Of a stretch of DNA of 9,083 nt, positions 1 through 7,738 are shown one piece after another; within the stretch, counting starts at the first letter, position 1; each line of letters starts with the position of its first letter. This stretch comes from Acidimicrobiaceae bacterium (GTDB lineage: Bacteria; Actinomycetota; Acidimicrobiia; Acidimicrobiales; Ilumatobacteraceae): contig PBWL01000005.1 in assembly GCA_002727235.1 (NCBI GenBank), positions 8,361 to 17,443 of the forward strand. The letters run 5' to 3'. The position numbers were made by a program, and so were the translations under genes. The notes beneath the pieces are model-generated. The model saw only the letters and a list, made by a program, of their open reading frames with translations, had not been told where the DNA came from and searched no databases.

Positions 1-1327
<1,327 letters not shown>

Positions 1328-1335
1328 AGCGCATG

Positions 1336-1341
1336 AGTATA
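1336..1341 (-). promoter_or_regulatory. argC -10 box, leaderless promoter candidate
   Basis: TATACT on the minus strand (5 of 6 matches to TATAAT), followed by 8 nt and then the argC ATG. Transcription would begin at or within a base or two of the start codon, giving a leaderless mRNA, in keeping with the absence of a Shine-Dalgarno. No good -35 hexamer is visible; that position is occupied by the palindrome at 1348-1365. Confidence 0.55.
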
Positions 1342-1347
1342 CAGTAC

Positions 1348-1365
1348 ATCGAATAGAAATTCGAT
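1348..1365. promoter_or_regulatory. Putative ArgR operator (ARG box)
   Basis: ATCGAAT-AGAA-ATTCGAT is a perfect inverted repeat with 7-bp arms and a 4-bp AT-rich centre, 18 bp in total. The ArgR consensus known from E. coli is wnTGAATwwwwATTCAnw; this site keeps the GAAT/ATTC core, the length and the spacing, and departs at three positions. It lies over the expected -35 region of argC, where repressor binding would block RNA polymerase. It also sits about 40 bp upstream of the YqgE-family start, so it could affect both divergent genes. That it binds ArgR is inferred from sequence and from its place before an arginine gene. Confidence 0.65.
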
Positions 1366-1393
1366 ATTGCTATAGGCCCGAATTCCTCACCGG

Positions 1394-1399
1394 TAACAT
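1394..1399 (+). promoter_or_regulatory. YqgE-family gene -10 box, leaderless promoter candidate
   Basis: TAACAT (TAnnnT type) lies 7 nt before the ATG at 1407. No Shine-Dalgarno precedes that ATG, so a leaderless transcript starting at the ATG is the simplest reading. No convincing -35 is seen. Confidence 0.45.
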
Positions 1400-1406
1400 T
1401 GCTCGC

Positions 1407-1970
1407 ATGTTCATCGACGGGGCACGGAGCCAACTCCTTGTAGCCTCCCCTCCTCTCGACGACCCAAACTTTGACCGGTCAGTGGTCTACGTCATCGATC
1501 ACAACGATGAGGGGGCCATCGGCGTCGTCATCAATCGTCCATTGGCCGACCCTGATCTTGAACCGATCTCACGTTGGAGCGAGTCGCTCACAGAACCACC
1601 GGTGGTATTCAACGGGGGCCCCGTCGACCCCTCTGCCCTCATCGCCCTCGGCGTCACACACGGCAACGTCGACATAGAAATTGAAGGGGCTGTTCAGGTG
1701 GCCGATCGAGTGTGGTCGATCGACCTCGCCGGTGATCCTGCGATCATCGCCCCTCGCTTTGCCGGCATCCGAATTTTCAGCGGATATGCAGGCTGGTCTT
1801 CTGGTCAACTTGACGCAGAAATCGGTGCCGGGGGCTGGATCGTCGTGGCCGCAGAAACCAACGATGTCTTCGGGAATCAACCCTCAGACCTCTGGCGTCG
1901 GGTCCTCGATCGTCAACCACCACCGATCAAGTGGCTTGCAAACGCGCCGAACGATGTCAGCCTGAATTAA
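1407..1970 (+). CDS. YqgE/AlgH family protein (DUF179/UPF0301)
   Basis: A 187-residue protein of the conserved YqgE/AlgH family, whose biochemical role is not firmly established (AlgH was named for an effect on alginate regulation in Pseudomonas). The family blocks are clear: LLVASPPLDDPNFDRSVVYVIDHNDEGAIGVVINRP near the N-terminus (about 9-44, reported here only to place it), VVFNGGPVDPSAL (about 64-76), and IFSGYAGWSSGQLDAEIGAG near residues 134-153. The ATG at 1407 places these blocks at the usual distance from the N-terminus. An upstream in-frame ATG at 1311 would add 32 residues unlike the family and would run into argC, so I rejected it. The gene is divergent from argC and converges with pheT, leaving 27 bp between the ends, with no clear terminator there. 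Confidence 0.9.
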   Translation: MFIDGARSQLLVASPPLDDPNFDRSVVYVIDHNDEGAIGVVINRPLADPDLEPISRWSESLTEPPVVFNGGPVDPSALIALGVTHGNVDIEIEGAVQVADRVWSIDLAGDPAIIAPRFAGIRIFSGYAGWSSGQLDAEIGAGGWIVVAAETNDVFGNQPSDLWRRVLDRQPPPIKWLANAPNDVSLN

Positions 1971-1997
1971 CGGTGACCACAACGCTCACGACGTGCC

Positions 1998-4358
1998 CTA
2001 ACTACGTAACTCTGCGCCAAGTTTCTTCGCAGCCGCCTCACAGGCCGACTTCACATCAGCGATATCAGCATCGGTGAGATTTCGGTCGCTAGCTTGCAGT
2101 CGAAGCCGCCACGCAAGCGAACGGTGCCCCTCGGGTACTCCAGGTCCGCGGTAGGTATCGAAGAGGTTGAGGTCGACCAAGAGTGACGACGTCCCCTGCC
2201 GAAGTGCCCGCTCAAGCCGATCAGCAGAAACATCGTCACTGAGCACAAACGCGAGGTCGAGGTCGCTTGATGGCATCCGACTGATCGGCCGATAGGCACG
2301 CGACCCGCCTCTGCCAGAAAGCATCCCATCGATACGAACCTCGATCACCGCTACACGCTCGGTGACCTCAAAGCTTTCCAGCACCTCGGGAGCGATTTCA
2401 CCTATCGCCCCAATGACATCTCTGCCAGCACGCAGGACCGCCGAACGAGTGCCATGCATTCCGCCTGGAACGGTGGACTGATCGATCATTGCCCCGACGC
2501 CTAGCGCCTGCGAAATCTGACGCCAGGCCGCAACAGCCGCATGCGCGTCCTGACCTGCGAGCATCACGCATAAGACCTCATGCTCATCAGGCAGACCGTC
2601 ACCCGAGGGCGGATAAACCTTGCCGATCTCGAACAGAGAAACTCCGGTTCGGCGATGATGCTCATTATGAGCAAGTGAGGTGAGTAAGCCTGGACGCAGC
2701 GACAAGCGCAGTGCACTCTCATCTGCCACAAGCGGATTGAGAATTCTCAGCGTGTCACCCTCAATACCCGCCCGCGCCATGGTGTCAGGAGCGACAATCG
2801 GGTTCGGCATGGCTTCAGAAATGCCTAATCCCACTAACACATTACGGAGCAGGCGACGACGAATTTGTGCTTGCGACAAGTGACCGTGACCGGTTGGCTT
2901 TGGCACCGACCGACCGAGACGCCCGTAGCCATGATGTCGAGCAATTTCTTCGATGACGTCGATTTCAGAAGTGGAGTCTGGACGCCATGACGGCAAGGTA
3001 ACCGCTACGTCATCAGCATTTGCCGTAACCGTGAACCCGATCGGGTCGAGGAGCCCTGGCAGATCTGCCGCAACCAGGTCGGTGCCGAGAATTCGGTTGA
3101 CCTCAGAAATACGAACGCCGACCGAACGCACAAGTTCAGGCATACCCGATGACCGTTCGTCAGCCCCACCGGCATGAACAACAAGGTCAGGACACGTGAG
3201 AGAAAGAAGTTCAGCAAAACGTTGCACCGCGCGGTCAGCGAGCGCCGGATCAACCCCACGCTCGTAGCGAGCCGAGGCCTCTGACCTCAATCCGTGGCGA
3301 GAAGCTGTCTTCATAATTCCGAGCGGTGCAAACCACGCAATCTCGAGTACCACTTCGGTCGTCGAGTCGGAAATCTCGCTATCGGCTCCACCCATGACAC
3401 CACCGAGACCAACCGGCACATCATTTCCATCACAGATAAGGAGGTCATCGACGGTGCATGAGCGTTCAACATCATCGAGCGTCGTCAGTGTCTCTCCGTT
3501 GCGCGCCATGCGCACCGAGAACCCTCCTCCGATAGTGGAGAGATCGTAGGCATGGTTGGGTTGCCCCAACTCAAGCATGACGTAGTTGCTCACGTCGACA
3601 ACATTGTTGATCGCCCGCATACCCAGCGCTTCGAGTCGACGTGCCATCCATTCGGGCGACGGACCCACGCGGACCCCTGAGATCACTGTTACGGTAAATC
3701 GACCACACGCAGGATCAGCGATCGAAACTGGAACCGTTCGAGCTTCACCGCTCATCGCTGAACCCTCACCAACCTTGGCCAGAGGCTGCGAGCGCCACGC
3801 CGCAAGATCTCGAGCCACCCCCTCGATCGACCAGCAGTCAGGACGGTTGCGAGTGAGATCAAGATCAAAGACGATGTCTGGCTCAATGCCCAAGACCTGC
3901 GCATACGAGACGCCCAGTCCAGCGTCACTATTTAACAGCAGGATCCCAGAGTGATCTTCACCAACCCCCAACTCGACGGCCGAACAGAGCATTCCTTCTG
4001 AATCAATACCGAGGATGCCTCGACGTTCGATCGTCATTCCGTTCGGCATCGTCGTCCCTAGCGTCGCGAGCGGCACAACATCACCAGCCGACATGTTCGA
4101 TGCACCACACCACACATGGCGCTCGTCACCATCACCAGCGTCAACCCATACGCGACGAACCTTCGCCGCATCTGGGTGTTGTTCCACCCGCAATACCCGA
4201 GCCGAGACGACTCCCTCAACCGGGGAGCCGATAGCGATCGTCTCCTCAACAGCGAGACCGAGCGCCGTGAGGTCTGCAGCGACCGCCTCGACGGCATCGT
4301 TATCGGTCGGGTCAGCAAAGGGCCCAAATTCATTGAGCCACGAAAGAAGTACCTTCAT
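1998..4358 (-). CDS. pheT: Phenylalanine--tRNA ligase beta subunit
   Basis: PheT is the large subunit of the cytoplasmic alpha2-beta2 PheRS; it binds tRNA-Phe and edits mischarged Tyr-tRNA-Phe. The 786 residues carry the full bacterial domain set in order: an OB-fold tRNA-binding domain (about 40-150), the NRPDCWSIEGVARDLA signature (171-186), the B3/B4 editing region (about 210-385, with NNVVDVSNYVMLELGQPNHAYD-like block at 251-272, GVMGGADSEIS at 320-330, and ARYERGVDP at 363-371), the B5 domain (about 405-478, with DVIEEIARHHGY at 467-478), the catalytic-like core (NPLVADESALRLSLRPGLL at 541-559), and a C-terminal FDX-ACB anticodon-binding domain (about 690-786). The start is 9 nt after the pheS stop, with GAGGGG overlapping that stop codon as Shine-Dalgarno, so pheST is one operon. 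Confidence 0.98.
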   Translation of the reverse strand: MKVLLSWLNEFGPFADPTDNDAVEAVAADLTALGLAVEETIAIGSPVEGVVSARVLRVEQHPDAAKVRRVWVDAGDGDERHVWCGASNMSAGDVVPLATLGTTMPNGMTIERRGILGIDSEGMLCSAVELGVGEDHSGILLLNSDAGLGVSYAQVLGIEPDIVFDLDLTRNRPDCWSIEGVARDLAAWRSQPLAKVGEGSAMSGEARTVPVSIADPACGRFTVTVISGVRVGPSPEWMARRLEALGMRAINNVVDVSNYVMLELGQPNHAYDLSTIGGGFSVRMARNGETLTTLDDVERSCTVDDLLICDGNDVPVGLGGVMGGADSEISDSTTEVVLEIAWFAPLGIMKTASRHGLRSEASARYERGVDPALADRAVQRFAELLSLTCPDLVVHAGGADERSSGMPELVRSVGVRISEVNRILGTDLVAADLPGLLDPIGFTVTANADDVAVTLPSWRPDSTSEIDVIEEIARHHGYGRLGRSVPKPTGHGHLSQAQIRRRLLRNVLVGLGISEAMPNPIVAPDTMARAGIEGDTLRILNPLVADESALRLSLRPGLLTSLAHNEHHRRTGVSLFEIGKVYPPSGDGLPDEHEVLCVMLAGQDAHAAVAAWRQISQALGVGAMIDQSTVPGGMHGTRSAVLRAGRDVIGAIGEIAPEVLESFEVTERVAVIEVRIDGMLSGRGGSRAYRPISRMPSSDLDLAFVLSDDVSADRLERALRQGTSSLLVDLNLFDTYRGPGVPEGHRSLAWRLRLQASDRNLTDADIADVKSACEAAAKKLGAELRS

Positions 4359-4367
4359 CTCAACCCC

Positions 4368-5384
4368 TCAGAACTGCTCGATGAAACGAATGTCGTTGAC
4401 GTACATGTCGCGGATGTCGGTAATGCCATGCCGCATTACTGCCATGCGGTCGATACCAAAACCGAACGCGAAGCCACTCCACTCTTCAGGGTCAACCCCG
4501 CCTGCGCGAAGTACCTCGGGGTGAACCATTCCGCAACCCCCGAGTTCAAGCCAGGAGCCATCAGGGCGACGAATATCAAACTCAGCCGATGGCTCAGTGA
4601 ACGGGAAGTACGATGGCCGAAGACGAGAGGTGAAGCCCTCGCCAAAAAATGCTTGGGTGAATGCCTCAATTGTGCCGGCCAAGTCGGCCATCGAAATGTC
4701 ACGATCGACGACAAGCCCCTCGATCTGGTGAAACACCGGCATATGCGTTGCGTCAGGGGTGTCACGCCGAAATACCCGCCCGGGAGCAACGATGTAAATC
4801 GGTGGTTCAGATGTAAGCATCGTGCGGATCTGAACTGGAGACGTGTGAGTTCGAAGCAGCAATCCCGAATCACCGGCATCTTCGTGCTCGTCATGGCCGA
4901 TGAACAAGGTGTCGAACTCGCCGCGCGCCGGGTGCCCCTCGCTCATGTTGAGAGCCTCGAAGTTATGCCAGTCGGTCTCCACTTCTGGGCCTTCGGCAAC
5001 GGTGAAGCCGAGACCAACGAAAACATCTTCGAGTTCTTGCCAGGCTTGTGTCACGAGGTGCAGATGCCCTCGGGAGGCTGTATCCATCGCTTCGGTGAGG
5101 TCGAGTCGCTCCCCTGCCACCTGCGACGCTCGTCTGATAGCAATGAGTTCTTGGCGGCGTTCATCAATGGCAGCACTCACCGATGCGAAGCCTTCGTTGA
5201 GCGAGCGGCCAACAGCTTTTCGTTCTTCAATATCGTCAATGTTTGCCAGCGATGCCTTCAAGCCTCCCAGCACGCCCTTCTTGCCGAGCGTCTCACCAGA
5301 TACGGCATCAATCTCATCGAGCGATGCGGCATCACTCACCCGCTGCAAGGCGGTCTCAATCGCCGCTGTGATGTCATTCGTCAC
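4368..5384 (-). CDS. pheS: Phenylalanine--tRNA ligase alpha subunit
   Basis: PheS is the catalytic subunit of PheRS, forming Phe-AMP and charging tRNA-Phe. The 338-residue protein has an N-terminal helical coiled-coil arm (about 1-90) and a class II aaRS core. Visible blocks are EGPEVETDWHNFEALNMSEGHPAR (131-154, motif 1 region), LLRTHTSPVQIRTM (176-189), FRRDTPDATHMPVFHQIEG (205-223, motif 2), FPFTEPSAEFDI (260-271), LELGGCGMVHPEVL (279-292) and FGFGIDRMAVMRHGI (307-321, motif 3). Length is normal. Translation starts at GTG (5384), preceded by GGAGAGG about 8 nt upstream. It lies directly before pheT. The 176-bp upstream leader contains a candidate promoter, a short Phe-containing ORF and hairpins. 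Confidence 0.98.
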   Translation of the reverse strand: MTNDITAAIETALQRVSDAASLDEIDAVSGETLGKKGVLGGLKASLANIDDIEERKAVGRSLNEGFASVSAAIDERRQELIAIRRASQVAGERLDLTEAMDTASRGHLHLVTQAWQELEDVFVGLGFTVAEGPEVETDWHNFEALNMSEGHPARGEFDTLFIGHDEHEDAGDSGLLLRTHTSPVQIRTMLTSEPPIYIVAPGRVFRRDTPDATHMPVFHQIEGLVVDRDISMADLAGTIEAFTQAFFGEGFTSRLRPSYFPFTEPSAEFDIRRPDGSWLELGGCGMVHPEVLRAGGVDPEEWSGFAFGFGIDRMAVMRHGITDIRDMYVNDIRFIEQF

Positions 5385-5442
5385 AAAACTGTCCTCTCCA
5401 CGTCTTCATTCAGATCTCACGTCGTTAGCCGACTTACCGAAA

Positions 5443-5459
5443 CCCATTGCCCACATGGG
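5443..5459 (-). other. Small hairpin in pheS leader
   Basis: CCCAT/ATGGG arms (5 bp) around a 7-nt loop, between the larger leader hairpin and pheS. On the minus strand the overlapping GCCC and GGGC at the same place could pair alternatively, so two mutually exclusive folds are possible. There is no U-tract after it. Any role in attenuation is conjecture. Confidence 0.25.
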
Positions 5460-5483
5460 GCCACACGCCCAGAACAGACGGTG

Positions 5484-5537
5484 TCACACTCCCCGGACGG
5501 GTCGCCCGGGGCATAGAAATCGACGGATGAAGGTCAC
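5484..5537 (-). CDS. Possible leaderless leader peptide upstream of pheS
   Basis: A 17-codon ORF reading MTFIRRFLCPGRPVRGV from GTG (5537) to TGA. A TATGCT box ends 6 nt before the GTG, with a TTGGCC box 17 bp further upstream, so a transcript would begin at the start codon. Two of its first seven codons encode Phe (TTC and TTT), and its second half overlaps a strong GC hairpin. This is the arrangement expected if ribosome progress through Phe codons controlled pheST expression, as the pheM leader does in E. coli. Two Phe codons are few compared with pheM, and the reading frame also continues upstream antisense-free through the end of the methyltransferase gene, so chance is a real alternative. 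Confidence 0.35.
   Translation of the reverse strand: MTFIRRFLCPGRPVRGV
5491..5511 (-). terminator. GC-rich hairpin between methyltransferase gene and pheS (terminator or attenuator)
   Basis: CCCCGG and CCGGGG arms (6 bp, all G-C) around a 9-nt loop. No U-tract follows on the minus strand, so it is not a classical intrinsic terminator; U-less hairpins are often proposed as terminators in actinobacteria. It lies about 50 nt past the methyltransferase stop codon and inside the putative pheS leader, so it could end the infC unit, attenuate pheST, or both. Confidence 0.4.
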
Positions 5538-5543
5538 CTCAAG

Positions 5544-5572
5544 AGCATAGGCATGGCGGCTCATCTGGCCAA
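5544..5572 (-). promoter_or_regulatory. Candidate pheST promoter
   Basis: On the minus strand TTGGCC (5567-5572) and TATGCT (5544-5549) are separated by exactly 17 bp. The -35 keeps TTG, and the -10 fits the actinobacterial TAnnnT pattern. The -35 overlaps the end of the methyltransferase gene. It would give an approximately 150-nt leader ahead of pheS and would start transcription at the GTG of the short ORF at 5484-5537. Confidence 0.45.
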
Positions 5573-6325
5573 CGTTTCTCCACCACCGGCGACGGACTCT
5601 GCAAGGGCAAATGCGATCAACGTCCCTGCCATCGCCACATTCAAACTCTCTGAGCGCCCGCGCTGGGGAATCTGAACCCACTCCGAAATCTTGCCGCCCT
5701 GATCAACCCCATGAGCCTCATTGCCCATCACGACAGCAATTTTTTGACTCCAATTAAAGGACCGATATGGCGTCCCCCGGTGAGATGACGTCGCCACAAG
5801 AAGAAAGCCCGCCTCTGCGATGTCATCGAGAGACATCTCTATGACCGGCACATGAAATACCGCACCGGCAGACGAACGAATCGTCTTTGGAGACAACACG
5901 TCCGCTGTTCCCGGTGTGCAGATCACTGCGTCAAGACCGGCCGCTTCCGCCGATCGAATAAGCGTGCCGACGTTTCCAGGATCCCCGAGCCCATCGAGCA
6001 CCATGACCGATCGAACATCTGACGTAACTTCAGATTGACGGCGTGCAACAAGCGCGAGATTCGGTTGTGGTTCTGTTGTCGTCGCCACCCGCTCAAGTGC
6101 AGCCGCGGTGAGGGGCGTACAGACCCCTGCTGTCACTTGCTCACCGCCTGGACCGACGAACTCTTCGAGAACGTCCCAGCCAGCAGCAAGTGCTTCGGAA
6201 ACGAGAGTTGCTCCTTCAACGAGAACAACCCCTTCAGATTCTCGAGACGCGCGACTCCGCGCAATATCACGGAGGTGCTTGACCCGAGAGTTCCTTGGTG
6301 AAAGTGGCTCAGGTTGCGATAGCAC
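5561..6325 (-). CDS. TrmH/SpoU family RNA 2'-O-ribose methyltransferase
   Basis: A 254-residue SPOUT-class enzyme that uses S-adenosylmethionine to methylate a ribose 2'-OH, most likely on 23S rRNA given the neighbours. The N-terminal 100 residues form the usual RNA-substrate-binding domain (SRVKHLRDIARSRASRESEG at 13-32, VLVEGATLVSEAL at 34-46). The knot domain shows motif 1 (GLGDPGNVGTLIRSAEA, 112-128, with the conserved Asn118 and Arg124), motif 2 (IAVVMGNEAHGV, 196-207) and motif 3 (IPQRGRSESLNVAMAGTL, 219-236). It begins at GTG, 23 nt after rplT, with GGAG 8 nt upstream. A homologue (annotated tsnR) follows rplT in mycobacteria. The exact target nucleotide cannot be read from sequence, so I give no symbol. 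Confidence 0.92.
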   Translation of the reverse strand: MLSQPEPLSPRNSRVKHLRDIARSRASRESEGVVLVEGATLVSEALAAGWDVLEEFVGPGGEQVTAGVCTPLTAAALERVATTTEPQPNLALVARRQSEVTSDVRSVMVLDGLGDPGNVGTLIRSAEAAGLDAVICTPGTADVLSPKTIRSSAGAVFHVPVIEMSLDDIAEAGFLLVATSSHRGTPYRSFNWSQKIAVVMGNEAHGVDQGGKISEWVQIPQRGRSESLNVAMAGTLIAFALAESVAGGGETLAR

Positions 6326-6348
6326 CGAGCCTGCTCCGATCGACTGGG

Positions 6349-6702
6349 TTATAACGCTGCTTTTGCCTGCTCGACAAGAGCAGAGAATGCAGCGGCGTCA
6401 GTTACTGCGAGATCGGCGAGGATCTTGCGGTCAACTTCGATTCCTGCGGCGTTCAGACCTGCAATGAACCGGCTGTACGACATGTCGTTCTGGCGGCATG
6501 CTGCGTTGATGCGCTGAATCCAAAGGCGACGAAACTCGCCCTTCTTCGCACGACGGTCACGGAACGCATACTGACCGCTCCGCATGACCTGTTCATTGGC
6601 CGCACGGTACGACCGGCTCTTGTTACCGTAATAGCCGCGGGCCTGCTTCAAGACTTTCTTGTGGCGCTTCTTTGCTGCCACTCCACGCTTCACACGTGCC
6701 AT
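6349..6702 (-). CDS. rplT: 50S ribosomal protein L20
   Basis: L20 binds 23S rRNA early in large-subunit assembly. The 117-residue protein has family length: the basic N-terminal extension [19 protein letters not shown], then [19 protein letters not shown] (21-39) and [20 protein letters not shown] (45-64), then the globular RNA-binding part [19 protein letters not shown]. The ATG at 6702 is preceded by GAGGAG about 8 nt upstream. It follows rpmI after 42 bp in the conserved infC-rpmI-rplT order. In several bacteria L20 represses this operon by binding its mRNA; I could not recognise such a site here. Confidence 0.98.
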   Translation of the reverse strand: MARVKRGVAAKKRHKKVLKQARGYYGNKSRSYRAANEQVMRSGQYAFRDRRAKKGEFRRLWIQRINAACRQNDMSYSRFIAGLNAAGIEVDRKILADLAVTDAAAFSALVEQAKAAL

Positions 6703-6744
6703 GAGATTTCTCCTCGTTCGCTTCTTACAGAAATTGGTTGGCGT

Positions 6745-6942
6745 TTAGCGCTCGGCGAGCAAACGCTTGATGTTCTTTTCGTCTGAAGAATGAACATCTA
6801 CGTCGCCATCAAGTCGACGAGTGCGAGTTGTTGGCTTCTTTTCGAACAAGTGCTGACGCATAGCCTGCTGGCGGCGAAGCTTTCCTGTTCCGGTCTTCTT
6901 AAACCGCTTGGCAGCGGTCTTACTGGTCTTCATTTTCGGCAT
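6745..6942 (-). CDS. rpmI: 50S ribosomal protein L35
   Basis: A 65-residue basic ribosomal protein of the large subunit. It reads MPKMKTSKTAAKRFKKTGTG, then KLRRQQAMRQHLFEKKPTTR, ending in a short tail, all typical of L35. I chose the ATG at 6942 because MPKMKT is the usual N-terminus and AGGAGG lies 5-6 nt upstream; the next in-frame ATG (6933) would drop three conserved residues, and a longer reading upstream only runs through infC in another frame. The first 23 nt overlap the end of infC, so L35 translation is probably coupled to IF3 translation. Confidence 0.97.
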   Translation of the reverse strand: MPKMKTSKTAAKRFKKTGTGKLRRQQAMRQHLFEKKPTTRTRRLDGDVDVHSSDEKNIKRLLAER

Positions 6943-7552
6943 CTTCGCCTCCTCGTATTTCATTCTCGTTCGTTGGGCCTTCAGCTGCTGCTGCTGCAGC
7001 TGCTTCGGCCTTCTTCGCGGCTTCTGCCGCTTTCTTATCCGGTGATAGCACCATTGACATCGATCGTCCTTCGAGCCGGGCCTGGTTGTCGACCCTTGCG
7101 AGCGGTCCCGCCGCTTCAAGGACTTCATCGAGGATTTTCGATCCGAGTTCTGGGTGAGCCATCTCACGGCCTCGGAACTGGAGGGTCACTTTTACTTTGT
7201 GTCCATCTTCAAGAAATCCGATGAGGTGCCGAACTTTGGTATTGAAATCGCCTTTGCCAATTTTCGGTCGAAACTTCACTTCCTTCACCGAAATCTGGAC
7301 GCTTTTACGGCGTGACTCCTTTGCCTTTTGGGCCTCTTCGTACCGGAACTTGCCGTAGTCCATGACTCGGCAGACCGGCGGTGAAGCATTGGGAGCCACT
7401 TCGACGAGGTCAAGATCGAAACTTCTCGCAAGACGAAGTGCTTCGGGCACTGGCTTTATTCCAAGCTGGTCACCCTCAGGTCCGATGAGACGAACCTCTC
7501 GAGCTCGAATGCGATCGTTGATACGGTGTTGGTCGCTGCGTGGCGCTGCTAT
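6920..7552 (-). CDS. infC: Translation initiation factor IF-3 (ATA start)
   Basis: IF3 binds the 30S subunit, keeps it apart from 50S and checks the start codon-tRNA pairing. The protein shows the N-domain (RINDRIRAREVRLIGPEGDQ, from about residue 10), the LDLVEVAP and PPVCRVMDYGKFRYE blocks, and the C-domain (VKEVKFRPKI, HDFNTK-like GDFNTKVRH, FRGREMAHPELG, GRSMSMVLSP). I place the start at ATA (7552): IF3 homologues begin roughly ten residues before RINDRI, CAGGAG sits 9 nt upstream, and infC is known for non-AUG starts (AUU in E. coli). This gives 210 residues. The only in-frame ATG (7696) adds 48 residues unlike IF3 and would lie upstream of the TTGACA promoter box. The C-terminus carries an Ala run and an acidic tail, an extension also present in mycobacterial IF3. 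Confidence 0.93.
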   Translation of the reverse strand: MAAPRSDQHRINDRIRAREVRLIGPEGDQLGIKPVPEALRLARSFDLDLVEVAPNASPPVCRVMDYGKFRYEEAQKAKESRRKSVQISVKEVKFRPKIGKGDFNTKVRHLIGFLEDGHKVKVTLQFRGREMAHPELGSKILDEVLEAAGPLARVDNQARLEGRSMSMVLSPDKKAAEAAKKAEAAAAAAAEGPTNENEIRGGEDAENEDQ

Positions 7553-7586
7553 GACGTTGTTCTCCTGAGCAAGGGCGATGGCCTCC

Positions 7587-7615
7587 CGAATAAATAGCAC
7601 GAAGCCACTTGTCAA
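7587..7615 (-). promoter_or_regulatory. infC operon promoter candidate
   Basis: A perfect TTGACA (-35) on the minus strand at 7610-7615. The -10 is poor: TATTCG at a 17-bp spacer, or TTTATT at 15 bp. Transcription from here would begin near 7580 and give a leader of about 30 nt containing the CAGGAG ribosome-binding site and the ATA start of infC. This is a main reason for rejecting the longer ATG start at 7696. Confidence 0.45.
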
Positions 7616-7663
7616 AAGCTTTCGCCTTCCACCATGACCCAGACGCACTCTTTTAGTGGCTGG

Positions 7664-7680
7664 GTGGGGGAATACCCCAC
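7664..7680. repeat. Inverted repeat between divergent infC and DUF1844 gene
   Basis: GTGGGG-gaata-CCCCAC, 6-bp perfect arms with a 5-nt centre, extendable by two G-T pairs as RNA. It lies in the 186-bp region between the divergent genes infC and the DUF1844 gene, upstream of both. It could be an operator acting on both, or chance; no known operator is recognised. Confidence 0.4.
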
Positions 7681-7725
7681 TTCGATCAGTTGTCATTTCG
7701 ATCAGTACTCGACTGAACGACTCAC

Positions 7726-7731
7726 TACGCT
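7726..7731 (+). promoter_or_regulatory. DUF1844 gene -10 box, leaderless promoter candidate
   Basis: TACGCT (TAnnnT) is followed by 7 nt and then GTG at 7739. No Shine-Dalgarno precedes that GTG. The layout matches the YqgE-family start at 1407, supporting leaderless initiation. No clear -35. Confidence 0.45.
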
Positions 7732-7738
7732 AGCGGAC

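Noticed and set aside
1971..1997. Possible terminator between the convergent YqgE-family gene and pheT
   Set aside because: Only a 4-bp GTGA/TCAC pairing is possible and there is no U-tract, too weak to annotate.
5406..5447. A 13-codon ORF (MGFGKSANDVRSE) just upstream of pheS
   Set aside because: No Shine-Dalgarno or -10 box before its ATG and only one Phe codon; a chance ORF is the simpler view.
4116..5516. A 466-codon plus-strand open frame opposite pheS and the start of pheT
   Set aside because: It is antisense to two certain genes, resembles no protein family and has no ribosome-binding site; codon bias on the true strand readily leaves such a frame open.
5385..5560. T-box riboswitch in the pheS leader
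   Set aside because: No TGGNACC T-box sequence or long specifier stem is visible on the minus strand.
6976..7004. CTG/GCA-rich run resembling a microsatellite
   Set aside because: It encodes the alanine run in the IF3 C-terminal extension; codons are mixed rather than a pure repeat.
7553..7696. N-terminal extension of infC to the ATG at 7696
   Set aside because: The 48 extra residues do not resemble IF3, and the segment contains the TTGACA promoter box and the CAGGAG site that fits the ATA start.
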